From JAIBBG01 sp043748015 (lineage in GTDB: Bacteria; Bacteroidota; Bacteroidia; Flavobacteriales_D; Sanyastnellaceae), in the NCBI GenBank assembly GCA_043748015.1, contig JAYTOA010000086.1:1-49785 (forward strand): a stretch of DNA of 49,785 bases, written 5' to 3'. Below are positions 25,618-34,439 of this stretch, one piece after another. Made by a program: the position numbers and the translations under genes. The notes under the pieces were generated by a model. That model was not told where the DNA came from, did no database searches, and saw nothing but the letters and a program-made list of their open reading frames with translations. Numbering within the stretch: the stretch's first letter is position 1; each line of letters begins with the position of its first letter.

Positions 25618-26625
25618 TCAAAATCCGGAAATACCATTTACCGTGGTGTATTTCAATACATAATTCTTATCCGGATAAATTCGTTTGAATGCACTTTGCA
25701 CCATCAGTGTGGCTTCATGAAATCCACAAAGAATTAATTTCAATTTTCCGGGATATGTATTGATATCTCCTATAGCGTAGATGCCGTGAATATTCGTGCT
25801 ATAATCGAATGTATTCACCTCAATGGAATTTTTACTGATATTCAAACCCCACTCGGAAAGCGGTCCGAGCTTGGGTGATAAGCCAAACAAGGGCAACCAA
25901 TGATCTGTTTCAATAACCTGACTGCCATTCGCCTCTGATTCTACATTCAATGATTTCAGCATCGCGTCACCTTCAACGCCTATTACTTCGGCATCCGTAA
26001 TGAGCGCAATTTTTCCGCTCGCCGCCATATCCAGCACTTTCTGGACACTATCGGGATGTCCACGGAAACTTTTACTTCTATGAATCAATGTCACATGACT
26101 TGCGATTCCATTTGCCAAAAAAATGGACCAATCCAATGCGCTGTCGCCACCACCGCTGATGACAATTTTTTTTCCTTTATAAAAATTAGGATCGCGAACA
26201 ATGTATTCGATTCCCTTGTCTTCAAAATCGGTAATGTTCGAGATAGGCGGTTTGCGTGGTTCAAAGCATCCAAGACCACCGGCAATAGCAATCACCGGCG
26301 CTTTGTGCTCTGTGCCTTGCGTTGTAGTAACAATAAATTTTCCGTCGTCGGTACGTTCAAAGCGCTCGCATCTTTCACCAAGCGTGAAACCAGGTTTAAA
26401 AGGCTCAGCTTGTTTCATCAGATGTTCGATCAACTCTCCGGCGAGCACTTCGGGAAATCCCGGAATATCATAAATCGGTTTTTTCGGATATATTTCCGTG
26501 AGCTGCCCACCCGATTGAGGCAGCGCATCTATGAGATGACAATGCAGCTTCAACAGCCCCGCTTCAAAGACGGTGAACAATCCGCAAGGACCGGCTCCTA
26601 TGATAATAATATCAGTTTCTATCAT
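25618..26625 (-). CDS. Ferredoxin-NADP reductase, thioredoxin-reductase-like
   Basis: A 335-residue flavoprotein. The FAD motif is DIIIIGAGPCGLFTVFEAG (residues 4-22), followed by QSGGQLTEIYPKKPIYDIPG, which is characteristic of YumC-type ferredoxin reductases. The NADPH motif is KIVISGGGDSALDWSIFLAN near residue 152. IYAIGDINTYPGKLKLI near residue 283 is the C-terminal FAD-binding GD motif. The redox-active CxxC of true thioredoxin reductases is absent, which separates this family from TrxB. It would transfer electrons from NADPH to the ferredoxin encoded just downstream. Confidence 0.93.
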   Translation of the reverse strand: MIETDIIIIGAGPCGLFTVFEAGLLKLHCHLIDALPQSGGQLTEIYPKKPIYDIPGFPEVLAGELIEHLMKQAEPFKPGFTLGERCERFERTDDGKFIVTTTQGTEHKAPVIAIAGGLGCFEPRKPPISNITDFEDKGIEYIVRDPNFYKGKKIVISGGGDSALDWSIFLANGIASHVTLIHRSKSFRGHPDSVQKVLDMAASGKIALITDAEVIGVEGDAMLKSLNVESEANGSQVIETDHWLPLFGLSPKLGPLSEWGLNISKNSIEVNTFDYSTNIHGIYAIGDINTYPGKLKLILCGFHEATLMVQSAFKRIYPDKNYVLKYTTVNGISGF

Positions 26626-26717
26626 GTATTCAACTCAAAAAATCGGGCGAAGATAGTATGTAATCAAAACAGCAATCAGCAAGATCTTATCAAGTTTCAG
26701 TCTATGCATAACCCTCC

Positions 26718-26739
26718 AACAATTAACGAATAAATTGTT
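26718..26739. other. Dyad in divergent promoter region
   Basis: AACAATT (26718-26724) and AATTGTT (26733-26739) form perfect 7-bp arms around 8 nt, in the space between the divergent reductase and hydrolase genes. It is a possible operator; nothing identifies the regulator. Confidence 0.3.
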
Positions 26740-26802
26740 CGATCATCCAAGGTGGTTTTTACTACATTCGCCTCTTATCTATTTGTCCTTAATTATCTAT
26801 TT

Positions 26803-28044
26803 ATGAGAAAACTTTTACCTGTTCCACTTTTCGTGTTACTCATTTCTTTTCAATCAACGGCGCAATGTCCGGGCGGTCGATATCACGATTTTCTCTTTCC
26901 GGACGCTACTGTAACAAGTAATGTCATTTATGGTTCAAACATCAGTCAGTCTGGAACGGCCACCAATCTTGCAATGGATGTGTACACTCCCAATGGGGAT
27001 GGAATGACCAACAGACCTTTAGTGATTGTATGTCATGGCGGATATTTTCTTAGTGGCGATAAAGCGGGTGCTGATGTTGTGCCGATGTGCAGAGATTTTG
27101 CACGTATGGGTTATGTGGTTGCTTCCATTAATTATCGTGTAGGAGTTCCATTGACTCCTCCACTACAAACCCCTTATGGTCAGGCCGTAGTGCGTGCTGT
27201 GCAAGACTTGCGCGCGGCTATTAGATGGTTCAGAAAAAATGCCGCAGAAGGTGGCAACACATACAATATCAACAGCGACATGATTTTCGTAGGTGGTGAT
27301 TCTGCCGGTGGATTTATGGCCTTGCACCTGGCCTATCTGCAGGAAGATGAAATTCCGGCATGGCTCGATTTGTCCATCACAGGTTTGGAGGGTGGCATAG
27401 AAGGACAAAGCGGAAATCCAGGTTATTCTTCTGAAGTGAATGCTATATTCAGCGTTTCTGGCGCATTGGGTGACGACAACTGGATAGACGCTACAGACAC
27501 TACTCCTGCTTGTTTATTTCATGGTGACAACGATGCAACGGTGACGATAGACTCCGGTATGTTCAGTTTATTCGGGCTTCTTGATGTTGCAGTTATTTAT
27601 GGCAGCAATCCTGTGAGCGCTAAGATGACTGAATTTGGAATTGAGCATTGCTATAAAATTAATCCAGGTTTAGGACACGTTCCATACCTGGGAAACCCTC
27701 CGGTTTACACCGAGACAATTTCCATCATCAGTAATTTCTTGTCGTCGTATATATGCAACATTTCCTTGAATTGCGAGGCAACACCTATTTCTATCAACGA
27801 CTTTCAAAACGATCAAAGCGCTTTGACCGCTTATCCAAACCCTGTGAGTGATTGGGTGTCAATTGAAGGCATGAATAAAAACTCTACACATTGCTTTATA
27901 CTCAATTCAGTTGGTCAGATTATTAGTTCTCAATCGCTGGTAAATACTTCGCGTGTTGATATGCGGTCTTTCAGTGCGGGTATTTATTTTCTCCGAATTG
28001 AAGGGAACAATAGTTCATCGACGATTAAAGTCATCGTTGAATAA
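26803..28044 (+). CDS. Secreted alpha/beta hydrolase with T9SS type A domain
   Basis: A 413-residue secreted esterase-like enzyme. The signal peptide ends SFQSTAQ. The hydrolase domain has VIVCHGGYFLSGDKAG (oxyanion HGG motif, about residue 75) and GGDSAGGFMALH (GxSxG nucleophile elbow, Ser near 168). DGDND...TV appears later, and the likely catalytic His is in GLGHVPYLG. These are carboxylesterase/lipase (HSL- or type-B-like) features. The last roughly 70 residues (AYPNPVSDWVSIEG...SAGIYFLRIEG) are a type A sorting domain, so the enzyme acts outside the cell. ATG 26803 is preferred because it starts a clean signal peptide; the frame extends upstream to 26752. Confidence 0.88.
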   Translation: MRKLLPVPLFVLLISFQSTAQCPGGRYHDFLFPDATVTSNVIYGSNISQSGTATNLAMDVYTPNGDGMTNRPLVIVCHGGYFLSGDKAGADVVPMCRDFARMGYVVASINYRVGVPLTPPLQTPYGQAVVRAVQDLRAAIRWFRKNAAEGGNTYNINSDMIFVGGDSAGGFMALHLAYLQEDEIPAWLDLSITGLEGGIEGQSGNPGYSSEVNAIFSVSGALGDDNWIDATDTTPACLFHGDNDATVTIDSGMFSLFGLLDVAVIYGSNPVSAKMTEFGIEHCYKINPGLGHVPYLGNPPVYTETISIISNFLSSYICNISLNCEATPISINDFQNDQSALTAYPNPVSDWVSIEGMNKNSTHCFILNSVGQIISSQSLVNTSRVDMRSFSAGIYFLRIEGNNSSSTIKVIVE

Positions 28045-28056
28045 ATTTCCTGACGG

Positions 28057-28198
28057 TTGTTTGTTGTTGTTCGAACCTGAAGCAATGGCAACAGGCGTTT
28101 AGCGATGGCTTTGTGGGAGATTGTTTGTTGTTATCGGCCCTGGAATATTCTGCGACAATCAACTAGACTTTCCTTGAATTATGGTTTTGTTTGTTGTT
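28057..28198. repeat. Three spaced 12-nt direct repeats
   Basis: TTGTTTGTTGTT occurs identically at 28057-28068, 28121-28132 and 28187-28198, start to start 64 and 66 bp. It fills the convergent gap 28045-28313. The spacers are unrelated to each other and the repeat is too short for CRISPR. No terminator hairpin was found. Confidence 0.6.
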
Positions 28199-28313
28199 CG
28201 ATGTATGTGGAATTTGCCCTGTAAAATCTTTGATCAGAATACAGAAAAAACCTCGCGAACAAGGAGCCAGGAACTAAAAACGATCCCCCGATAAAAAATA
28301 CGAATTTGTAGTA

Positions 28314-28568
28314 TTAAACCACCTGCTGAACGTTGACCGCTTCTACGGCTCTAATCTCCGGAACGGCGGAACGAATAGCGCCTTCAACACCGGCTTTCAT
28401 TGTCATAATACTCATGGAACAGTTGGAACATGCGCCGAGTAATTCAACTTTCGCAGTGAAATCTGAGGTCACTTCTATCAAAGAAATATTGCCCCCATCT
28501 GCTTCCAGGTAAGGACGAATGCTTTCAAGTGAAGCATTTACTTTATCGAAAATTTCCTTGTTGCTCAT
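28314..28568 (-). CDS. NifU-like C-terminal domain protein (Nfu iron-sulfur carrier)
   Basis: An 84-residue stand-alone Nfu domain. It has the diagnostic start IRPYLEADGGNISLIEV and the cluster-binding motif LLGACSNCSMSIMTMKAGVE (CxxC near residue 53). Nfu proteins bind a shared 4Fe-4S cluster between two subunits and hand it to target enzymes. ATG 28568 lies one base from the stop of mrp (28570), so the two are translated from one mRNA. Pairing with Mrp, another cluster carrier, supports a role in cytosolic iron-sulfur maturation. Confidence 0.93.
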   Translation of the reverse strand: MSNKEIFDKVNASLESIRPYLEADGGNISLIEVTSDFTAKVELLGACSNCSMSIMTMKAGVEGAIRSAVPEIRAVEAVNVQQVV

Positions 28569-28569
28569 G

Positions 28570-29670
28570 CTATGCGGTTCCAACTTGTTGCTGCTCTTTT
28601 TTGCGGAATGGCAACAACCTCATTTCTCGTTCAAAGTTATTGATGATTTCTTCCCAAACTTCAGAAACCTTTGTTCCTTCCTGCATTGCAGCTGGACGGC
28701 CCGCATCGCCGGCTTCACGAATGCTCTGGATCAAAGGTACATGTCCAATGAATGGAATCTTCATTTCATCTGCAAGATTTTTAGCACCTTCTTTTCCAAA
28801 AAGAAAATATTTGTTGTCTGGCAATTCCGCCGGTGTAAACCACGCCATGTTTTCTACCAAACCTATAATTGGAACATTGATAGAGGGCAATTGAAACATT
28901 GCCACTCCTTTGCGTGCATCGGCCAACGCTACAGTTTGCGGAGTGCTGACAATCACCGCTCCATTCAATGGAATGGATTGCACGATGGATAAATGTACAT
29001 CTCCCGTTCCCGGTGGAAGATCAAGTATAAGATAATCGAGCTTGCCCCAGTTGGCATCATTCACTAATTGATTCAATGCTTTTGTGGCCATTGGTCCGCG
29101 CCATACGACAGCCTGATTCACTTCAGCAAAAAAGCCGATGGACAAAACTTTTACACCGTATTGTTCTATTGGTTCGAGCCAACTTTTGCCCTCGATGTCT
29201 ACCACTTTTGGCTTGTCGTGTATAAGATCAAACATCGTCGGAATGGACGGCCCATAAATATCTGCGTCGAGAATTCCTACTGAATAACCGCGTCGTGCAA
29301 GACCTACAGCGAGATTCGCCGACACAGTGCTCTTCCCTACTCCACCTTTTCCTGATGCAACCGCGATGACATGTTTCACGCCCGGTAAGACTTTTCGCAA
29401 TTCACCATGACGCTCATCACCTGCGATGGCAATGATGTCGCAGTCTACCTGCCAATCTTTACCCAACGTGCGATGAATGGCAAACTCACATGCTTCGCGC
29501 ATTCGCATCTTGCTATGCATAGCAGGATTACTCACCTTCACTTCGAGTGCGATGAGGTTTTCCCGCACGTCGAGAATCTTCACGAGATTGAGCGTGACGA
29601 TGTCCTTCTTGAGGTCGGGCTCTATCACATTGGATAGTGCATCCAGAATTGATTGTCTTGAAATACTCAT
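28570..29670 (-). CDS. mrp: Mrp/NBP35-family iron-sulfur carrier ATPase
   Basis: A 366-residue P-loop ATPase. Residues 1-90 form a MIP18/DUF59-like domain (ILDALSNVIEPDLKKDIVTL). The deviant Walker A is IAVASGKGGVGKSTVSANLA near residue 105. Mrp signatures follow: GILDADIYGPSIPTMF, RGPMATKALNQLVNDANWG and LDYLILDLPPGTGDVHLSI. The cysteine pair used by many NBP35 proteins is not evident, as in other bacterial Mrp/ApbC with the N-terminal domain. It is the first gene of an mrp-nfu operon, 117 bp downstream of the patatin gene. Confidence 0.94.
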   Translation of the reverse strand: MSISRQSILDALSNVIEPDLKKDIVTLNLVKILDVRENLIALEVKVSNPAMHSKMRMREACEFAIHRTLGKDWQVDCDIIAIAGDERHGELRKVLPGVKHVIAVASGKGGVGKSTVSANLAVGLARRGYSVGILDADIYGPSIPTMFDLIHDKPKVVDIEGKSWLEPIEQYGVKVLSIGFFAEVNQAVVWRGPMATKALNQLVNDANWGKLDYLILDLPPGTGDVHLSIVQSIPLNGAVIVSTPQTVALADARKGVAMFQLPSINVPIIGLVENMAWFTPAELPDNKYFLFGKEGAKNLADEMKIPFIGHVPLIQSIREAGDAGRPAAMQEGTKVSEVWEEIINNFEREMRLLPFRKKEQQQVGTA

Positions 29671-29787
29671 ATTACTTCCTGATCATCTTTCAATTACAAA
29701 ATTTCGCATTGGAGTTATACTTCCATCCGACTGCGAATTTACTTCTAATAAGTCCACAATACGTGAAAAGGGCAGTGTCATATGCGG

Positions 29788-30543
29788 TTAGAAATTTGAA
29801 TCTTTCAAAACCTGCTCAGCTTTTTCGTAACCAATTTTAAAAATGACATCCGCTTTTTTGAAATCAAACAATCCGAATCGACTCATTTCCTGAGGCTCTA
29901 TGAAAATATCGCACAACAGACTTTTTTCTTTCACCCTGCCGCTGATCATGAGATGAAAACTCCTATCCACCATGTCCTTCATGCGCAATTGATCAACTCT
30001 ATTACTGATAGAATTTACATGAGCTCCAACAAGAAAGTCGCATTTGCCGATGAGACATTCAATGGGAAAATTATTGGTAATGCCTCCGTCAAGAAAAACA
30101 GAACCACCAATACGAACGGGTTGAAATATCATTGGAATGCAGGACGATGCGAGCAATGCTTGCGAAAGATTTCCTTCTGAAAAGTAAACGGAATGGCCAT
30201 ACACAATATCTGTTGCTGCAACTGAGAGGGGAATGGAAAGCGATTCAAAAGTATTCACCGGCATATACTTGTGATACAACTTTTCAAATCGACGCATGTT
30301 GAATAAGCCGGCTCTTCCAATTAGCAGATTTCTATAACTAAAAAATTTCTCACGTTTGACAATTTCGAGAATTGTTTCAGGTGAATTACCTGCTGCATAT
30401 AATGCTCCAACGGTCGCTCCGGAACTTGTTCCTGAAATCATTGAAGGTTTGATGCCGGCCTCTTCCAATGCCTTCAACACGCCAAGATGTGCAATTTCGC
30501 GCACACCGCCTCCCGATAAAACAAGTCCGATTTTTCGTTGCAT
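29788..30543 (-). CDS. Patatin-like phospholipase
   Basis: A 251-residue serine acyl hydrolase of the patatin fold, similar in size to the stand-alone RssA/YchK class. The nucleophile elbow is GTSSG (Ser40 of the listed start), and the catalytic Asp lies in FLDGGITNNFPIE near residue 157. The oxyanion motif near residue 11 reads SGGGVREIAHLG, where most members have GGGxRG: the last Gly is Glu here. No signal peptide or membrane segment is seen, so it is probably cytoplasmic or peripheral. ATG 30543 gives the usual short N-terminus; ATG 30564 is also possible. The family cleaves phospholipid acyl chains, but the substrate here is unknown. Confidence 0.85.
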   Translation of the reverse strand: MQRKIGLVLSGGGVREIAHLGVLKALEEAGIKPSMISGTSSGATVGALYAAGNSPETILEIVKREKFFSYRNLLIGRAGLFNMRRFEKLYHKYMPVNTFESLSIPLSVAATDIVYGHSVYFSEGNLSQALLASSCIPMIFQPVRIGGSVFLDGGITNNFPIECLIGKCDFLVGAHVNSISNRVDQLRMKDMVDRSFHLMISGRVKEKSLLCDIFIEPQEMSRFGLFDFKKADVIFKIGYEKAEQVLKDSNF

Positions 30544-30803
30544 TGAACGGCAAATTTCATTCATTCTGATCTTCAAATGCTATTTCATTCGACCTGAAAT
30601 CCACACCCAGGCATTCATTAGCTGTTCCATATAGCGTTTCATTTGAAACCACGCACCAAATGTGAGCGTTCATCAAAACTTTCGAATACGACAGATCCTG
30701 ATTTTTCTAGATTCCGTAACTTTCAAATGAAAAACAACACAAATTCTTGCGATTGAAGCGCAGTTTTATTGAATCAGCTCAAGACCATTGAGAAAAAAAT
30801 AGT

Positions 30804-32420
30804 ATGCTATCAAAACAAGAAATATCCAAACTCCGAGGTAAACTTTTCCGTCATCTGGATGGCATTGTTACAGCGCCCTCTGCATATGCTTTGAAGAGCA
30901 AGGGCGTCACAGATTACCTGCTAACACATAAAAAAATTGAGCTAAAAACTCTCGCTGAAAAATTCCAGGCGAACGACGGCTATCTCAACGTTGCGTTGCG
31001 CGTGATGTGCTCGCAAGGTTGGCTCATTCAGCACGTAGAGAACGACAAAAACTCCGTAACATATGAAGTGAATGAAGCTTCAAAAATTGCTTTCGAGCAT
31101 TTCCATTTGTATGAAGATGTGGTTGCACTTCTGCGAATGTCAGAAAAGCATCACAATAGAAAATTCGAAATGGAGCCGTTTCTGAAACTGGAAAGTACTT
31201 TCACCAAGTATAAGAATCATTTTGGCCTTGAATTATCGACTGACAAAACAGTACGCATCATTCAAGATCAGATCTTCACACATATTGAAGGAATCATATT
31301 GGGGCCAACATTCGTGCTTCTCGGAATGTCGGGCATGTTCCACAAATACTTTATGGAAGCGCGTTTTCAACCGGAGGAATTTCACAAAGACTCTGCACCT
31401 TTCGGACGACTGCTTGACATACTCGCAGAGCTAGGCTGTTTCAATAAGATGGGTGATTCATTTGAATTCACCGATGAAGGATTATTCTTCGCCCGACGTG
31501 CAAGTGCGTATGGCGTAACTGTCTCCTATATTCCAACAATGCGGAAACTCGACGAGCTGATTTTCGGAGACGCATTGGTCTTAAAAACTTCCTCCATAGG
31601 TGCAGAAGAGAAACACGTAGATCGCGAAATGAATGTCTGGGGAAGTGGTGGAGCGCACACCACTTATTTCAAAGTAGTCGACGAGATCATCATTGACATG
31701 TTCAACCGACCGATTGCCGAACAACCAAAAGGAGTATTGGACATGGGTTGTGGCAATGGCGAATTTTTACAACATCTGTTTTCCGTCATTGAAACGCAAA
31801 CATTGCGCGGTAAAAATCTCGACGAATATCCGCTGACAATTATTGGTGTTGATTACAACGAAGCGGCATTGAAAGTTTCGCGCGCAAATCTGATACAAGC
31901 AGGAATCTGGGCAAAGATTATCTGGGGTGATATTGGAAATCCTAATCAACTGGCTGCAGATCTAAAAGATAAATTCAACATCGATCTCAAAGATTTATTG
32001 AACGTAAGAAGTTTTCTCGACCACAATAGAATTTGGGAAGAGCCAAAGACAGCAGAAAATTTGCGTATCAGTTCATCCACCGGCGCATACGTTTCAAATG
32101 GAAGACGCTTGGATAACAATCGTGTGTCAGCTTCACTGAAAGAACACTTTGAGAAATGGACGCCGTATGTGAAAAAGTTTGGTCTGTTGCTCATTGAATT
32201 GCATACAATCGCTCCTGAACTCACTTCGAAGAACCTCGGCAGAACTGCCGCTACTGCATACGATGCGACACATGGCTATTCTGATCAATATATTATTGAG
32301 ATCGAAGAATTCACTACCATCATGAAAGAGGCTGGATTGATTGCCGATATGACTCAATTCAAAAAATTCCCTGATTCAGACCTTGCCACTGTTTCGGTGA
32401 ATTTGTATAAATCGCCTTGA
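30804..32420 (+). CDS. SAM-dependent methyltransferase resembling AprA MT1, with duplicated N-terminus
   Basis: A 538-residue cytoplasmic protein. Residues about 10-70 and 150-215 look like two copies of one helical/winged-helix module: LFRHLDGIVTAPSAYAL matches IFTHIEGIILGPTFVLL, and the first ends CSQGWL while the second ends AELGCF. A class I methyltransferase domain follows: VLDMGCGNGEFLQHLF near residue 312 is the SAM-binding glycine motif and IIGVDYNEAAL the acidic loop. From memory, EMNVWGSGGAHTTYF just before it and VRSFLDHNR near 400 resemble the metal-dependent malonyl-ACP methyltransferase domain (MT1) of the apratoxin AprA loading module. Here it is a free-standing gene with no polyketide synthase nearby. 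The substrate is unknown; the methyltransferase call is firm, the AprA link tentative. Confidence 0.75.
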   Translation: MLSKQEISKLRGKLFRHLDGIVTAPSAYALKSKGVTDYLLTHKKIELKTLAEKFQANDGYLNVALRVMCSQGWLIQHVENDKNSVTYEVNEASKIAFEHFHLYEDVVALLRMSEKHHNRKFEMEPFLKLESTFTKYKNHFGLELSTDKTVRIIQDQIFTHIEGIILGPTFVLLGMSGMFHKYFMEARFQPEEFHKDSAPFGRLLDILAELGCFNKMGDSFEFTDEGLFFARRASAYGVTVSYIPTMRKLDELIFGDALVLKTSSIGAEEKHVDREMNVWGSGGAHTTYFKVVDEIIIDMFNRPIAEQPKGVLDMGCGNGEFLQHLFSVIETQTLRGKNLDEYPLTIIGVDYNEAALKVSRANLIQAGIWAKIIWGDIGNPNQLAADLKDKFNIDLKDLLNVRSFLDHNRIWEEPKTAENLRISSSTGAYVSNGRRLDNNRVSASLKEHFEKWTPYVKKFGLLLIELHTIAPELTSKNLGRTAATAYDATHGYSDQYIIEIEEFTTIMKEAGLIADMTQFKKFPDSDLATVSVNLYKSP

Positions 32421-32473
32421 AACGAGCGGCAGGTTTGATTGCACTTCGACTCAGTATTGTTGATTTTTGCTAC

Positions 32474-34018
32474 ATGAACGTTTTGAAATTTATGCCGTTT
32501 TTCTATTCGCTACTTCTGCTTTTACTCTTCGGCTGTTCGAATGATAAGTCCAATGAAATTCGTCCAATTGGAAATTTTTGTTCAGGCATGCATCGCAACG
32601 ACTCAATCAATCTGACACAGGAATTGGCGGACATCGCTGACTCTATGCAAACAAAAACAGGTGTCTATGTACTAGAAGATGGCGACGGTGCGATGATTTC
32701 GAGAGCATGGCTTTCTGAATATGCCGAGAAAACCATCGACATTCAATACTTCATTTTCTCTACAGATAATGTTGGACTCATCGCCTGCGACTATCTCGTT
32801 CGTGCTGCTGACCGCGGCGTGAAGGTTAGAATACTCGTGGATGACATTATGGTGGACGCAGACATAGAAGATGTACTAATGATGGATTCACACGAGAACA
32901 TCGATATCAGAATTTACAATCCTGGTGTGAACCTCGGTAAAAACATTTTGAACAAAGTCAAAAAATTCGCTACTGACTTTCGATCGGCAAATCAACGCAT
33001 GCACAATAAGACTTTTATCGTCGACAATAAAATTGTAATCACAGGTGGAAGAAATATCGCTAATGAATATTTTGATTATGATCACGAATACAATTTCCGT
33101 GATCGAGATGTTTTGTTGATTGGAAAGACGACTTCGGATGTCTCATTATCATTCAACGAATTCTGGAACAGCAATTTCAGTGTCCCGGTGAAAGATGTCG
33201 CGGATGATGATATTATCATGGACACATCTGCCACAAGATTCGATGCACTTCACCAATATGCTTGCAATCCGGAAAATTTTTGGCCACAGGTACGAAAGCG
33301 CATTGAAGATCTTCCCAACGCATTCAATTCAATCAAGAAATCCGGTGAACTTGTCTGGCTTGATCGAGTTGAGTTCATTTCCGATGCTCCGGGAAAAAAC
33401 AACGGCGAATCAGGACTGGCAGGCGGAGGTATTTCCACGAGCGCTTTGATTGATCTGGTGAAAAACGCACAACGCTCCATTGACATTCAATCGCCCTATC
33501 TTATCACAACGCAACTTAGTCAAAATCTTTTTCGTGAGGCGATTGCGCGAGGTGTGAAGATTCGGATTCTCACCAACAGTCTTGCATCAACTGACAATGT
33601 GGAGGCTTTCAGCTCTTACCAGAAAGATCGAAAAAAATTGCTCGCAACCGGAGTGCGCATATTTGAATATCGTCCTGATGCTGCAGAGCGCATGAGCATG
33701 ATGAAAGGTGATTTGCACAAGACTTTGGAAAATCCACCCATATTCGGATTGCACGCAAAGACGATGGTAATCGACGGAAATATAACAGTCATCGGAACAT
33801 TCAATCTTGATCCGCGCAGTGCAAACTTGAATACAGAATGTGTCGCCATCATTTACTCCGAACAAATTGCTTCCGGTGTATTAATTGGAATGGAAACTGA
33901 ATTCAATGTTGAGAATTCGTGGGAGACAACTCAGGACTTCAATCCTGACAACGCAGTTGGAAAAACGAAGCGCATCAAAGCATGGACAAGGAAAATTCTT
34001 CCAAAGGATATTCTTTGA
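32474..34018 (+). CDS. Phospholipase D / cardiolipin synthase-like lipoprotein
   Basis: A 514-residue PLD-superfamily protein with two HKD motifs: HNKTFIVDNKIVITGGRN near residue 177 and HAKTMVIDGNITVIGTFNLD near residue 427. This arrangement is typical of bacterial cardiolipin synthase/PLD enzymes. The N-terminus is FYSLLLLLLFGCS, a lipobox with Cys near 22, so unlike integral cardiolipin synthases it should be an envelope lipoprotein. RNIANEYFDYDHEYNFRDRD and FNLDPRSANLNTE are family-conserved. ATG 32474 is favoured; the frame opens upstream at a TTG overlapping the methyltransferase stop. It could make cardiolipin, exchange headgroups, or hydrolyse phospholipids. Confidence 0.85.
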   Translation: MNVLKFMPFFYSLLLLLLFGCSNDKSNEIRPIGNFCSGMHRNDSINLTQELADIADSMQTKTGVYVLEDGDGAMISRAWLSEYAEKTIDIQYFIFSTDNVGLIACDYLVRAADRGVKVRILVDDIMVDADIEDVLMMDSHENIDIRIYNPGVNLGKNILNKVKKFATDFRSANQRMHNKTFIVDNKIVITGGRNIANEYFDYDHEYNFRDRDVLLIGKTTSDVSLSFNEFWNSNFSVPVKDVADDDIIMDTSATRFDALHQYACNPENFWPQVRKRIEDLPNAFNSIKKSGELVWLDRVEFISDAPGKNNGESGLAGGGISTSALIDLVKNAQRSIDIQSPYLITTQLSQNLFREAIARGVKIRILTNSLASTDNVEAFSSYQKDRKKLLATGVRIFEYRPDAAERMSMMKGDLHKTLENPPIFGLHAKTMVIDGNITVIGTFNLDPRSANLNTECVAIIYSEQIASGVLIGMETEFNVENSWETTQDFNPDNAVGKTKRIKAWTRKILPKDIL

Positions 34019-34439
34019 GCTGCGTTTCTTGGTTATTTCACACAGTATAATGAAGAAGAAATTTCATAATTCACTGAAAGGGAAATACGGTTTTGAATAA
34101 TTTTCAGAATCGTCAGAATAGTTCTTACTCATGTATTAATTCTGCCTCGAAAGCTTATGTCTTTTCTGTGTATGATTTCGAAACATTCGCATTCAAAACT
34201 GAGAACAATAAATCCATGAGATTTTAAAGCCCCTTGGCAACTTATTCATTAAACGTTCTTCGCCTGTAAGCTGGTCAGTTTTTGCTACTAATCCATAAAC
34301 TCTGCAAAACGCGAAATTGATCGAATACTATTACTACATTCGGGAAAGATTCCAAAATGTTTGTCTTGCTAGATTTGCTTAACCTTGCATAGCACTCGGA
34401 GTTTGAAGAAAGTGAAATTGTCAATAAAACCTTACCAAA
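34019..34439. other. Gene-free stretch upstream of oxidase-nitrilase pair
   Basis: 421 bp without a credible ORF. TAGATTTG at 34370-34377 is a perfect -7 element but has no TTTG at the correct distance upstream, so it is only a candidate promoter for the oxidase gene 63 bp further on. No hairpin terminator was found after the PLD gene. Confidence 0.4.

Noticed and set aside
28060..28090. tRNA T-loop-like GTTCGAACC near 28068
   Set aside because: No acceptor, D or anticodon arms can be built around it.
28057..28198. CRISPR array
   Set aside because: Repeats are only 12 nt with three copies and spacers of about 53 nt; no cas gene nearby.
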